NCBI GenBank assembly: GCA_002451555.1
Contig: DKCU01000162.1
Location: forward strand, 1-14,707
Direction: 5' to 3'
Length of the DNA stretch: 14,707 nt
Source of the DNA: Candidatus Segatella albertsiae
GTDB lineage: Bacteria; Bacteroidota; Bacteroidia; Bacteroidales; Bacteroidaceae
Each line of letters opens with the position of its first letter. Position 1 is the stretch's first letter. Made by a program: the position numbers and the translations under genes. Positions 1-6,749 of the stretch are shown one piece after another. The notes under the pieces were generated by a model. The model was not told the DNA's origin and did not search any database. It worked only from the letters and a program-made list of their open reading frames with translations.

Positions 1-468
1 CATCACGTTGCACCACTGGTTGCAAAGGATAGGAAGGTCGCGCCATGAATGAATCCAGTTCTTATAGGTGTTCCAGATGATGGTCTCTGAAGTAGGGCGG
101 ATGATGAGCTCCTCGTCAAGTTTGGCAGCAGGATCTACATCCACGCTCTTGCCATCCTCAGAAGCCTTCAGACGATAGTGGGTAACCACAGCGCACTCCT
201 TGGCGAAACCTGCCACGTGCTCAGCCTCGCGAGAGAAGAAACTCTTCGGGATGAGGAGAGGGAAGTATGCGTTCTGTACACCTGTCTGCTTAAACATCTT
301 GTCGAGCTGCTGCTGCATCTTCTCCCAGATAGCGTAGCCGTATGGTTTGATAATCATACAACCGCGAACTGGTGACAACTCAGCAAGGTCTGCCTTTACT
401 ACCAAGTCATTGTACCACTGACTGTAGTTGTCAGCGCGCTTGGTTAAATTCTTAAGTTCTTTAGCCAT
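1..468 (-). CDS. proS: Prolyl-tRNA synthetase, N-terminal part (runs off the left edge)
   Basis: Class II aminoacyl-tRNA synthetase that charges tRNA-Pro with proline in the cytoplasm. Only the first 156 codons are in the window; the family form it resembles is about 490-500 aa. The visible protein starts MAKELKNLTKRADNYSQWY and contains the stretches VRGCMIIKPYGYAIWEKMQ, FPLLIPKSFFSREAEHV and RPTSETIIWNTYKNWI near residues 34-53, 69-85 and 124-139. These are typical of the eukaryote/archaeal-like ProRS type, which lacks the editing insertion of the E. coli type. The frame is open from the ATG complement at 466-468 to base 1. No strong ribosome site precedes it; the upstream bases are A-rich. 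It is divergent from the OmpA-like lipoprotein gene. The identification is secure; the C-terminal half cannot be judged. Confidence 0.95.
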   Translation of the reverse strand, partial: MAKELKNLTKRADNYSQWYNDLVVKADLAELSPVRGCMIIKPYGYAIWEKMQQQLDKMFKQTGVQNAYFPLLIPKSFFSREAEHVAGFAKECAVVTHYRLKASEDGKSVDVDPAAKLDEELIIRPTSETIIWNTYKNWIHSWRDLPILCNQWCNVM

Positions 469-517
469 TTTTTGTTATTCTAAATTTTATAATTTTTTCT
501 ATTATATAATAATGTAT

Positions 518-534
518 AGGCTTTGCTTAAGCCT
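518..534 (-). other. Inverted repeat in the proS leader
   Basis: AGGCTT (518-523) and AAGCCT (529-534) form a perfect 6-bp stem with a 5-nt loop, between the predicted proS promoter and the proS start. In the minus-strand transcript it would lie about 50 nt before the start codon. No U-tract follows it directly. A role in leader control is only a possibility. Confidence 0.35.
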
Positions 535-620
535 CTCTAGTGTATAATGAATAGGGATTTTCCACCTGTAAATAGGCTTTTCCCCTTGGTATTTTCATCA
601 AATACTCGTAAATTTGCCTG

Positions 621-628
621 CAAAAATA
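621..628 (-). promoter_or_regulatory. Putative -7 box for proS (TAnnTTTG type)
   Basis: Read on the minus strand, these bases are TATTTTTG, an exact match to the Bacteroidetes -7 consensus TAnnTTTG. It would start transcription near 614 and give proS a leader of about 145 nt. No convincing -33 TTTG element is visible at the usual spacing, and the area is A/T-rich, so a chance match is possible. Confidence 0.45.
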
Positions 629-671
629 CAAAAAAATATTAGAAAAAGTTCCATATTGGAGAAAAAAGAGT

Positions 672-679
672 TATCTTTG
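672..679 (+). promoter_or_regulatory. Putative -7 box for the OmpA-like lipoprotein gene
   Basis: TATCTTTG matches the Bacteroidetes TAnnTTTG -7 consensus exactly and sits 33 nt before the ATG at 713. Initiation would be near 686, giving a leader of roughly 27 nt. The -33 region is weak: the nearest TTG (656-658) is too close for standard spacing. Confidence 0.6.
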
Positions 680-712
680 CAATTAAATAACATAATAATA
701 GGAGATATTCGT

Positions 713-1402
713 ATGAAAAAGATGAAATTTTCAGTCGCAGCACTCTCTATGCTGCTCGTTTTAGGTAGTTGTCAAACCAAGACTGGTACGGGTGCAGCTG
801 TAGGTTCTGGTGCAGGTGCTGCCCTCGGTGCCATCGTAGGTGGTTTGTTGAACAATAGCCATCGTGGTACAGGTGCTCTCGTAGGTGCTGCCATTGGTGC
901 AGCCGTCGGTGGTGGTGCTGGTACTTTGATTGGCAAGCACATGGACAAGGTGGCTGAGCAGGCTAAGGCCGTGGAGAATGCCAAGGTGGAGCAGGTGACT
1001 GACGCCAATGGCTTGGCAGCTGTCAAGGTGACTTTCGATTCTGGTATTCTCTTCCCAACAAATGGCTCTTCCCTGAGCTCTGGTGCCAAGACCGATTTGG
1101 CTAAGTTTGCTACCGTCTTGAAGAACAATGCCGACTGCGAGGTTGCCATCCAGGGCTATACCGATGCAACTGGTAACGACGGCATCAATATCCCTTTGAG
1201 CCAAAAACGTGCCGATGCTGTCTATAACTACCTCTCTTCTTGTGGCGTAACAGGAAACCAGGTGAAGTCTGTTCAGGGCTTGGGTTCTTCAAACCCTGTT
1301 GTCAATACGACTGCGGCTTGTGCGCAGAACCGTCGTGTGGAGGTCTATATGTATGCTTCTCAGGCGATGGTGAATGCAGCTAACAATGGTACTTTGCAGT
1401 AA
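713..1402 (+). CDS. OmpA-family outer-membrane lipoprotein with glycine-zipper segment
   Basis: A 229-aa lipoprotein expected to sit in the outer membrane and bind peptidoglycan through its C-terminal OmpA-like domain. The signal peptide (MKKMKFSVAALSMLLVLGSC) ends in a lipobox with Cys20 as the lipidated residue. Residues about 25-75 are a Gly/Ala-rich glycine zipper, as in YMGG/YiaD-type proteins. Residues about 105-220 are the OmpA C-terminal fold: VTFDSGILFPTNGSSL, then GYTDATG and the NRRVEVYM end, which carry the Asp and Arg typical of diaminopimelate binding. I chose the ATG at 713 over the in-frame ATG at 614 because the signal peptide begins there, an AGGAG lies 8 nt upstream, and 614 lies upstream of the -7 box. 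mtgA follows 57 nt later on the same strand, so the two may share transcription. The physiological role is not shown by the sequence. Confidence 0.9.
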   Translation: MKKMKFSVAALSMLLVLGSCQTKTGTGAAVGSGAGAALGAIVGGLLNNSHRGTGALVGAAIGAAVGGGAGTLIGKHMDKVAEQAKAVENAKVEQVTDANGLAAVKVTFDSGILFPTNGSSLSSGAKTDLAKFATVLKNNADCEVAIQGYTDATGNDGINIPLSQKRADAVYNYLSSCGVTGNQVKSVQGLGSSNPVVNTTAACAQNRRVEVYMYASQAMVNAANNGTLQ

Positions 1403-1459
1403 TCCGTTGGCTGTTCTCTGAAATAAAGATAGATTATTTTTTGTATAGTTCTTCATGGA

Positions 1460-2194
1460 ATGATACTGAAGAAAATTAGAAATATTATCAAATGGGTGGT
1501 GGTGCTGTTTTTCAGTACCACCATTCTTGCTGTAGTGGTGTATAGGTTCGTGCCTGTGTATTTCACACCTCTTATGTTTATTCGTTGCTTTCAACAAGTC
1601 GCTGATGGAGAGAGTATTACCCTTCATCATCATTGGGTCTCCATGGACAAGATTTCTCCCCACATGCCTGTTGCAGTGATGGCAAGTGAGGATGGTCGAT
1701 TCTTGAAGCATCATGGTTTTGATTTCAATGCAATAGAGAGTGCTGCCAAGAACAATGCCCGAGGAGGCAAGGTGCATGGGGCTTCCACCATTAGCCAACA
1801 GACTGCCAAGAATGTCTTCTTGTGGCCTGGACGTTCCTGGACGAGAAAGGGCTTCGAAGTCTATTTCACTTTCTTGATAGAGATGATGTGGAGCAAGCAA
1901 CGTATCATGGAGGTTTATCTCAATAGCATCGAGATGGGCAATGGTATCTATGGTGTCGATGCCGTGGCGGAATATCATTTTGACAAGAAGGCTTCCGACC
2001 TCTTCCGTAGCGAGTGTGCCTTGATAGCTGCCACCTTGCCAAATCCTCGCAAGTTTGATTCTCAGCATCCGAGTCCTTATATGAGGAAACGTCAGCGCCA
2101 GATTGAGCATGAGATGCGTTTTGTTCCTGCCTTCCCAAAAGAGGGTGAAGACTACGACCCGAAGACAGCCGTGGGTGGTTATAGGGGAAAATGA
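1460..2194 (+). CDS. mtgA: Monofunctional peptidoglycan glycosyltransferase (GT51)
   Basis: A membrane-anchored transglycosylase that polymerises lipid II into glycan strands on the periplasmic face of the inner membrane. At 244 aa it matches the usual MtgA length and has no transpeptidase domain. A single membrane helix spans about residues 10-30. GT51 motifs follow: ASEDGRFLKHHGFD with predicted catalytic Glu77, GASTISQQTAKN (107-118), RKGFE (129-133) with the second acidic residue, then SKQRIMEVYLNSIEMGNGIYG and CALIAATLPNP. The start is the ATG at 1460; an overlapping ATG at 1455 hits a stop at once. A TA-TTTG-like sequence at 1435-1443 has one base too many for a standard -7 box, so an own promoter is doubtful. 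The helicase gene begins 25 nt after its stop, which suggests co-transcription. Confidence 0.95.
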   Translation: MILKKIRNIIKWVVVLFFSTTILAVVVYRFVPVYFTPLMFIRCFQQVADGESITLHHHWVSMDKISPHMPVAVMASEDGRFLKHHGFDFNAIESAAKNNARGGKVHGASTISQQTAKNVFLWPGRSWTRKGFEVYFTFLIEMMWSKQRIMEVYLNSIEMGNGIYGVDAVAEYHFDKKASDLFRSECALIAATLPNPRKFDSQHPSPYMRKRQRQIEHEMRFVPAFPKEGEDYDPKTAVGGYRGK

Positions 2195-2219
2195 CATTGA
2201 ACACTTTACATTGAATATA

Positions 2220-4817
2220 ATGGATTTACTGAATGACTTGAATGATGCGCAGCGAAAGGCTGTGGAATATATTTCAGGACCTTCTCTTGTCATCGCTGGA
2301 GCAGGTTCGGGAAAGACACGTGTGTTGACTTATAAGATAGCCTATCTATTGCTTCAAGGTATGAAACCTTGGAACATCATGGCTCTTACTTTTACCAACA
2401 AGGCTGCCAATGAGATGAAGGTGCGTATTGGAAATTTGGTAGGAACTGATTTAGCGCAGCATCTGTACATGGGTACCTTCCATAGTATCTTCGCACGCAT
2501 CCTTCGGGCTGAAGCTGAACACTTAGGCTTCAGTAACAACTTTACCATTTATGATGAGACCGATTCTCGTTCCTTGCTCAAAGCTATCATCAAGGAATTG
2601 GGATTGGATGATAAGGCTTACAAGCCTGCGGCTGTGCATGGCAGAATATCTATGGCGAAGAACAACCTCATGTCGCCAGAAAGTTATGCGTCGGATGGTG
2701 AGATTTATCAGCAGAATCTTCATGCCAAGATGCCCGAGATAGGGAAGATTTATGCTTACTACGTGCAGCGGTGCAAGCAAGCCAACGCTATGGACTTCGA
2801 TGACTTGCTTACGCTTACGTTCCAGCTCTTCCGTGATCATGAAGAAATCAGAAAGAAATATGCCGACAGATTCGACTTCATCTTGGTCGATGAGTATCAA
2901 GATACCAATCATGTCCAAATGAACATTGTCTTGCAACTTTGCAAGGAGAAGCAACGCGTCTGTGCTGTGGGCGACGACTCGCAGAGTATCTATAGCTTCC
3001 GAGGTGCTAATATCGACAATATACTCAATTTCACTAAGCATTTTGATGATGCCAAACTCTTTAAGTTGGAGCAGAACTATCGTAGTACTCAAACCATCGT
3101 GAATGCTGCCAACAGTCTCATCAAGCATAATCGCAATCAGATACCAAAGGATGTTTTCAGCGAGAATGACAAAGGTGAGAAAATACAGTATCAGCCTGCC
3201 TATAGCGACAAGGAAGAGGCGTTGATTGTCAGCAATGACATCAAGCGCATCAAGCGACAGGATGGATGTGAGTTTAGTGATTTCGCCATTCTCTATCGTA
3301 CCAATGCGCAGAGCCGAAGTTTCGAGGAGGAATTCCGCAAGCAGGGGATTCCTTATCGTATCTATGGTGGCTTGAGCTTCTATCAACGCAAGGAAATCAA
3401 GGATATCATTGCATATTTCCGCCTTGTCGCCAATCCTGATGACGAGGAGGCTTTCAAGCGCATCATCAATTATCCAACTCGTGGTATAGGAAACACGACC
3501 GTGCAGAAGATTGCTGCGTGCGCTTTGGATAACCAAGTGAGTTTTTGGGATATCATATCTTCTCCACAGCGTTATGGTTTGTCTGTGAACAAGGGAGCCT
3601 TGAACAAATTGGAGGCTTTTCGTCTTCTGATCGCTGGCTTTATAGCCGATGCAGAAAAGATGGATGTCTATGAGTTGGGTGACAAAATCATCAAGGAAAG
3701 CGGTATTAGTGCCGACATATTCAATGGTGGTAAGGATGCCGACAACTTGGCACGTCAAGAAAACTTAGAGGAGTTTTTGAGTGGTATGCAGACCTTCGTT
3801 GAAGAGCGGAAGGAAGAGGATAGGGCTGAGGAGGTCTTTCTGACAGACTACCTCCAGGATGTCGCGCTCTTGACAGACTTGGATAGCAAGGGGGATGACG
3901 ATGCTCCTCGTGTATCTTTGATGACTGTGCATGCGGCGAAAGGCTTGGAGTTTCCGACCGTTTTTGTCGTTGGTTTGGAAGAGAATATTTTCCCAAGTCC
4001 GATGGCGGCTGCTTCTGCCAGGGATTTGGAGGAGGAGCGTCGCCTGCTTTATGTGGCGATTACTCGTGCTGAAAAACATTGTTTTTTGACCAATGCCAAG
4101 AATCGTTTCCGTTATGGCAAGATGGAGTTTGATAATCCTAGTCGCTTTATCGACGAGATTAATCCTGCGCTGATTGATGGCAAGGAGGAAAATGGTGGTT
4201 TCAGTTCTGACTTTGACGATCGTGGAGGTGAACGTTTTGGTGGATATGGCGGTAGAATGCCTTGGGACAAGCTTAGAAAACCATGGGAGTCAGCTCAACA
4301 GCGAAGGGAGTCGTCTCGACAGCGAATGGAATCATCTCGTCCTGAATGGGAACAGACTTATTCTGAGAGGCGGCAGACAAAACCAGAGTGGGAACAGTCG
4401 GTTACTTCTCAATTCAAGCCCGACCCTAAACCTGGTTCGAATTATAGTACTCGTTCAACTATTTCTTCCACGGAACCCAATTTTAAGCCTGTCAGAGCTG
4501 TCAATGCTGCTCGTCGGATTTTAGGAGAAACTCCTGTTTCCAATAGTCGCACCAATAGTCGCACCGATAGTCGCACTAATGGTTTTAACTCCAATGGCTT
4601 GTCAAATGCTGCCACAGAGAAATCATCTAAATCACAGGACTTTTCCAATGCTTTTGGTCTGACTGAAGGAACAAGGATTGAGCACCAGCGTTTTGGCATC
4701 GGAGTGGTCACGAAGTTGGAAGGTACAGGAGAGAACGCTAAGGCGACTGTGGAATTTGTGAATTCTGGTCGCAAGCAGCTTCTTCTGAAGTTTGCCAAGT
4801 ACAAGGTTATAAGTTGA
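2220..4817 (+). CDS. UvrD/PcrA-type superfamily 1A DNA helicase
   Basis: An 865-aa 3'-5' ATP-dependent DNA helicase of the UvrD/PcrA/Rep group, acting in repair and clearing of replication or transcription blocks. SF1A motifs appear in order: motif I GAGSGKT (27-33, Lys32), Ia ALTFTNKAANEMK, Ib GTFHSIFARILR, motif II VDEYQDT (Asp224-Glu225), III GDDSQSIYSFRGA, IV EQNYRST, V VHAAKGLEFPTVFVVGLEE and VI YVAITRAEK (Arg616). Residues about 655-815 are a long low-complexity linker rich in Arg, Ser, Gln, Glu and Asn. Residues about 817-865 form a Tudor-like end (GTRIEHQRFGIGVVTKLEG), which in PcrA/UvrD contacts RNA polymerase. I chose the ATG at 2220 because the conserved N-terminus (MDLLNDLNDAQRKAV) begins there; the in-frame ATG at 2103 lies inside mtgA. 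Whether it should be called uvrD or pcrA cannot be settled from sequence alone. Confidence 0.95.
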   Translation: MDLLNDLNDAQRKAVEYISGPSLVIAGAGSGKTRVLTYKIAYLLLQGMKPWNIMALTFTNKAANEMKVRIGNLVGTDLAQHLYMGTFHSIFARILRAEAEHLGFSNNFTIYDETDSRSLLKAIIKELGLDDKAYKPAAVHGRISMAKNNLMSPESYASDGEIYQQNLHAKMPEIGKIYAYYVQRCKQANAMDFDDLLTLTFQLFRDHEEIRKKYADRFDFILVDEYQDTNHVQMNIVLQLCKEKQRVCAVGDDSQSIYSFRGANIDNILNFTKHFDDAKLFKLEQNYRSTQTIVNAANSLIKHNRNQIPKDVFSENDKGEKIQYQPAYSDKEEALIVSNDIKRIKRQDGCEFSDFAILYRTNAQSRSFEEEFRKQGIPYRIYGGLSFYQRKEIKDIIAYFRLVANPDDEEAFKRIINYPTRGIGNTTVQKIAACALDNQVSFWDIISSPQRYGLSVNKGALNKLEAFRLLIAGFIADAEKMDVYELGDKIIKESGISADIFNGGKDADNLARQENLEEFLSGMQTFVEERKEEDRAEEVFLTDYLQDVALLTDLDSKGDDDAPRVSLMTVHAAKGLEFPTVFVVGLEENIFPSPMAAASARDLEEERRLLYVAITRAEKHCFLTNAKNRFRYGKMEFDNPSRFIDEINPALIDGKEENGGFSSDFDDRGGERFGGYGGRMPWDKLRKPWESAQQRRESSRQRMESSRPEWEQTYSERRQTKPEWEQSVTSQFKPDPKPGSNYSTRSTISSTEPNFKPVRAVNAARRILGETPVSNSRTNSRTDSRTNGFNSNGLSNAATEKSSKSQDFSNAFGLTEGTRIEHQRFGIGVVTKLEGTGENAKATVEFVNSGRKQLLLKFAKYKVIS
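4542..4577 (+). repeat. Three tandem 12-bp units inside the helicase linker
   Basis: Units 4542-4553 and 4554-4565 are identical (AATAGTCGCACC). Unit 4566-4577 differs at its first and last bases. Because the unit is 12 bp it stays in frame and encodes NSRT, NSRT, DSRT. Length changes here would alter the linker without breaking the reading frame. Confidence 0.85.
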
Positions 4818-4972
4818 TAATGCGAAGCATACAACCGATAAAGGAAGTTCGTGAGTTTTATTTCAATTTCAATTTCGAAGAGACTACTATACAACTTACG
4901 TTTGTTAGTTTATTAGGATATTAGAATAAATGTCAGGCAAGTTCGTTTATTGTGATAAATGACTCAAGTTTC

Positions 4973-5061
4973 GCAAATAGTTATGGATTCGGGCCGAAAG
5001 CCCAAAAGCACCAAGCCCAGGGCAACGCCCTGGGCTTGGTGCAGATTGCCCTTTCAGGGCA
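4973..5061. repeat. REP-like cluster of palindromes in the convergent gap
   Basis: Three stems lie side by side between the helicase gene and the minus-strand 44-aa ORF. They are GGGC/GCCC at 4991-4994 and 5000-5003; a perfect 16-bp stem at 5008-5023 and 5027-5042 with a 3-nt AAC loop; and TGCCCT/AGGGCA at 5047-5052 and 5056-5061 with a TTC loop. The preceding GCAAATAGTTATGG (4973-4986) appears to be part of the same unit. From memory, similar GCCCTGGGC/AGGGCA palindromes recur between genes in Bacteroidetes genomes, so I read this as a repetitive extragenic palindrome. I could not check copy number. It is too symmetrical and GC-rich to be ordinary spacer here. The rest of 4818-5115 holds no gene I can support. 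Confidence 0.65.
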
Positions 5062-5077
5062 CGTTGAATATGGCTTT

Positions 5078-5104
5078 GGCACACCCTCTTTTTTATGGTG
5101 TGCC
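5078..5104. terminator. Possible terminator hairpin between convergent genes
   Basis: GGCACACC (5078-5085) and GGTGTGCC (5097-5104) form a perfect 8-bp stem around an 11-nt T-rich loop. It lies just beyond the end of the minus-strand 44-aa ORF and about 260 nt beyond the helicase stop, as expected for a terminator serving one or both converging units. The tail after the stem is only moderately T-rich on the plus strand and not T-rich on the minus strand, so the call is tentative. Confidence 0.4.
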
Positions 5105-5115
5105 TTGTCTATCTA

Positions 5116-5250
5116 TTACAAAGCCTCATCATCAGGCTTCTGAGGAATAGGTTTTCCCTTTATCTTAGGAAAGTGCTTTTTCTTGCGAAGCCATGCGGCT
5201 TTGCGTGCTTCATATTCCTCACGATGACGCTCTAGAAAGTTATCTTCCAT
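5116..5250 (-). CDS. 44-aa charged small protein, translationally coupled to the DUF4270 gene
   Basis: A short ORF of unknown function. Its ATG (complement of 5248-5250) lies 2 nt after the DUF4270 stop codon (5253-5255), a spacing typical of translational coupling. The product begins MEDNFLERHREEYEARKAAW and continues with a basic LRKKKHFPKIKGKP segment and an acidic end (DDEAL). It has about 12 Lys/Arg and 9 Asp/Glu residues, no signal peptide and no membrane segment, so it should be cytosolic. Residues 1-25 look like a charged helix. Coding potential is supported by the tight spacing and balanced protein-like composition, not by recognised homology. A 6-bp stem (AAGCCT/AGGCTT, 5121-5139) lies in its last codons. 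I do not recognise a named family and assign no function. Confidence 0.65.
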   Translation of the reverse strand: MEDNFLERHREEYEARKAAWLRKKKHFPKIKGKPIPQKPDDEAL

Positions 5251-5252
5251 GT

Positions 5253-6725
5253 TTATTTCTCTCTAAACTTACTATAGATGACCTTAACCTGTATAGGTCC
5301 TGCTGGAACTTGCTTTCCGTTTGCAGACGTATAATCGTCTGTGCCTTTGACAAGACGAGTGGAACTGAGCGACATATTATGGTTTATCTTACTGATAACC
5401 GTAGTTGAATTTTCAGTTACTGTAGAGATACTCACAGGAATGAGCACAGCTTTGTTCCAGTTGGTCTCTGTACCGTCAGCGTTCTTTCTCTTGTCGGTAG
5501 GCACCTTGTTCATCGCCGTAATCAAATTGCCGATGTTGCTGAATGTGTAAGCATTCTTGTTGGTGCTATTATAAGTTGTATAGAAGAAAGTTCTGTTGTT
5601 GATGATATTTCCATTCTCGAAGAAAGAAGTCAAACTATCCTTCGGAACCATCAGTATGTATTGTGGCACATCAAATGCGTACTCATTCTCAACGTCAGTA
5701 TTGTTGATTCTTGGGAAAGAAACAGTTGCTGTGTTCAATGAGTCTGTCTCGTGTCCCTTGATGATTTCCTCTACTGGCAATCTCACCTCGGTAAAGATGC
5801 CAGCTGGCGACTTCAGATAGGTGCAAGTCTCATCGGCGACGAGATTGTTGATGGAATTCTCATCGTTGGTAATCTTATTGGTTTGCAATACCTCCTCAGT
5901 TCCATCAAATCTGTTGAAGCCATAAGCCACAACTGTGCTGTCGGTTACGCCGTCGGAAGCTTTTACCGTCTTCTGTCTTGTCCAATAGAATTGCAACTCG
6001 GTGTTCCAGATGTCGGCTACATTGCCTACGCCGCTTTCATGCTTGAGATAGAAACCAGGGCAAACATGCTTCATGAACTCATAGTTGGACTTGAAGTACT
6101 CAGGATGCTCATAGTAAGTCTCCATGATGTAAGTGCCATAGTTGTCATAATCCTTGCCATTCTTCTTGACAGGCTTGTTGAGGTAAATCTTGAAATTACC
6201 AGCGCTTGGCGACAAGGTATAGGTGGCACTCGAATGAATATTGCTTTTGCTAACGTATCCTTCTGCCATCGGGTCGAAGTTCGTATAGTAGTTTCTGTCC
6301 TCAGGAACAGCCTTGGTCATCTCGTATGCCGTCACCTTCATAGGAGCCAGTGTATCGCCATAGGTACCTTGGTAGCTCACAAGGATAAAGCAGGAGTCGG
6401 CCTTGATTTTACCACCGTTTGCGTTCTTGATGTATTGTAACGTATCGATGGAGAAAGAAGAGAGAGGTGCTACCTGTGTCATGTAGTCGGCAGTGAGGTA
6501 GGTGCCCAGCTCAGGGTCTTTGACTTTTCCGATGATACCGTTGTTGCTTTTGCTAAGAACAGATCCTGCAGCCAACGACTTTGTCGTGACATTGAATGTA
6601 GCATCTGTAATGGTGAGGTTATCTACATTATTTGTGATGGTCGAACCGATAGTGTCGGTAGTGTCATCACAAGCAGCCAAAGTGAAGGCTGCCATAATGA
6701 ATGCTGTAAATTTGAAAAGTTTCAT
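5253..6725 (-). CDS. DUF4270-family lipoprotein
   Basis: A 490-aa predicted lipoprotein. The signal peptide MKLFKFTAFIMAAFTLAAC places the lipidated cysteine at residue 19, followed by DD, so export through the outer envelope of a Bacteroidetes cell is plausible. The mature part is rich in Thr, Asn, Ser and Tyr and looks like an extracytoplasmic beta-rich protein. Features such as the early DTIGSTI, the DPELGTYLTADYMTQV stretch and a late KAVLIPVSIS strand fit the DUF4270 family found in Bacteroidetes. The biochemical role of that family is unknown to me. It starts 24 nt after the stop of the glycogen-synthase-like gene and ends 2 nt before the 44-aa ORF, so all three probably form one operon. 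The family call comes from recalled pattern and gene context. Confidence 0.8.
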   Translation of the reverse strand: MKLFKFTAFIMAAFTLAACDDTTDTIGSTITNNVDNLTITDATFNVTTKSLAAGSVLSKSNNGIIGKVKDPELGTYLTADYMTQVAPLSSFSIDTLQYIKNANGGKIKADSCFILVSYQGTYGDTLAPMKVTAYEMTKAVPEDRNYYTNFDPMAEGYVSKSNIHSSATYTLSPSAGNFKIYLNKPVKKNGKDYDNYGTYIMETYYEHPEYFKSNYEFMKHVCPGFYLKHESGVGNVADIWNTELQFYWTRQKTVKASDGVTDSTVVAYGFNRFDGTEEVLQTNKITNDENSINNLVADETCTYLKSPAGIFTEVRLPVEEIIKGHETDSLNTATVSFPRINNTDVENEYAFDVPQYILMVPKDSLTSFFENGNIINNRTFFYTTYNSTNKNAYTFSNIGNLITAMNKVPTDKRKNADGTETNWNKAVLIPVSISTVTENSTTVISKINHNMSLSSTRLVKGTDDYTSANGKQVPAGPIQVKVIYSKFREK

Positions 6726-6749
6726 TTTTTTTGATAGAGTGTCTTGTTC

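Noticed and set aside
469..620. T-box-like riboswitch in the proS leader
   Set aside because: No T-box core sequence or specifier-stem arrangement is visible, and T-boxes are mainly found in Firmicutes and relatives.
614..712. In-frame N-terminal extension of the OmpA-like lipoprotein
   Set aside because: It would bury the signal peptide and lipobox 33 residues inside the protein and begins upstream of the predicted promoter box.
1289..2293. 334-codon minus-strand open frame across the lipoprotein and mtgA genes
   Set aside because: It overlaps well-supported genes on the other strand and its translation has no family features.
2523..3758. 411-codon open frame antisense to the helicase gene
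   Set aside because: It lies wholly opposite conserved SF1 helicase motifs, shows no recognisable domain, and is explained by codon bias of the real gene.
4952..5150. Two 63-codon plus-strand frames over the palindrome cluster
   Set aside because: They translate palindromic DNA, overlap the 44-aa minus-strand ORF, and lack a plausible promoter or protein-like composition.
5751..6440. 229-codon plus-strand open frame opposite the DUF4270 gene
   Set aside because: It is the shadow of a lipoprotein gene with a clear signal peptide and lipobox; no own start signals or domain are seen.
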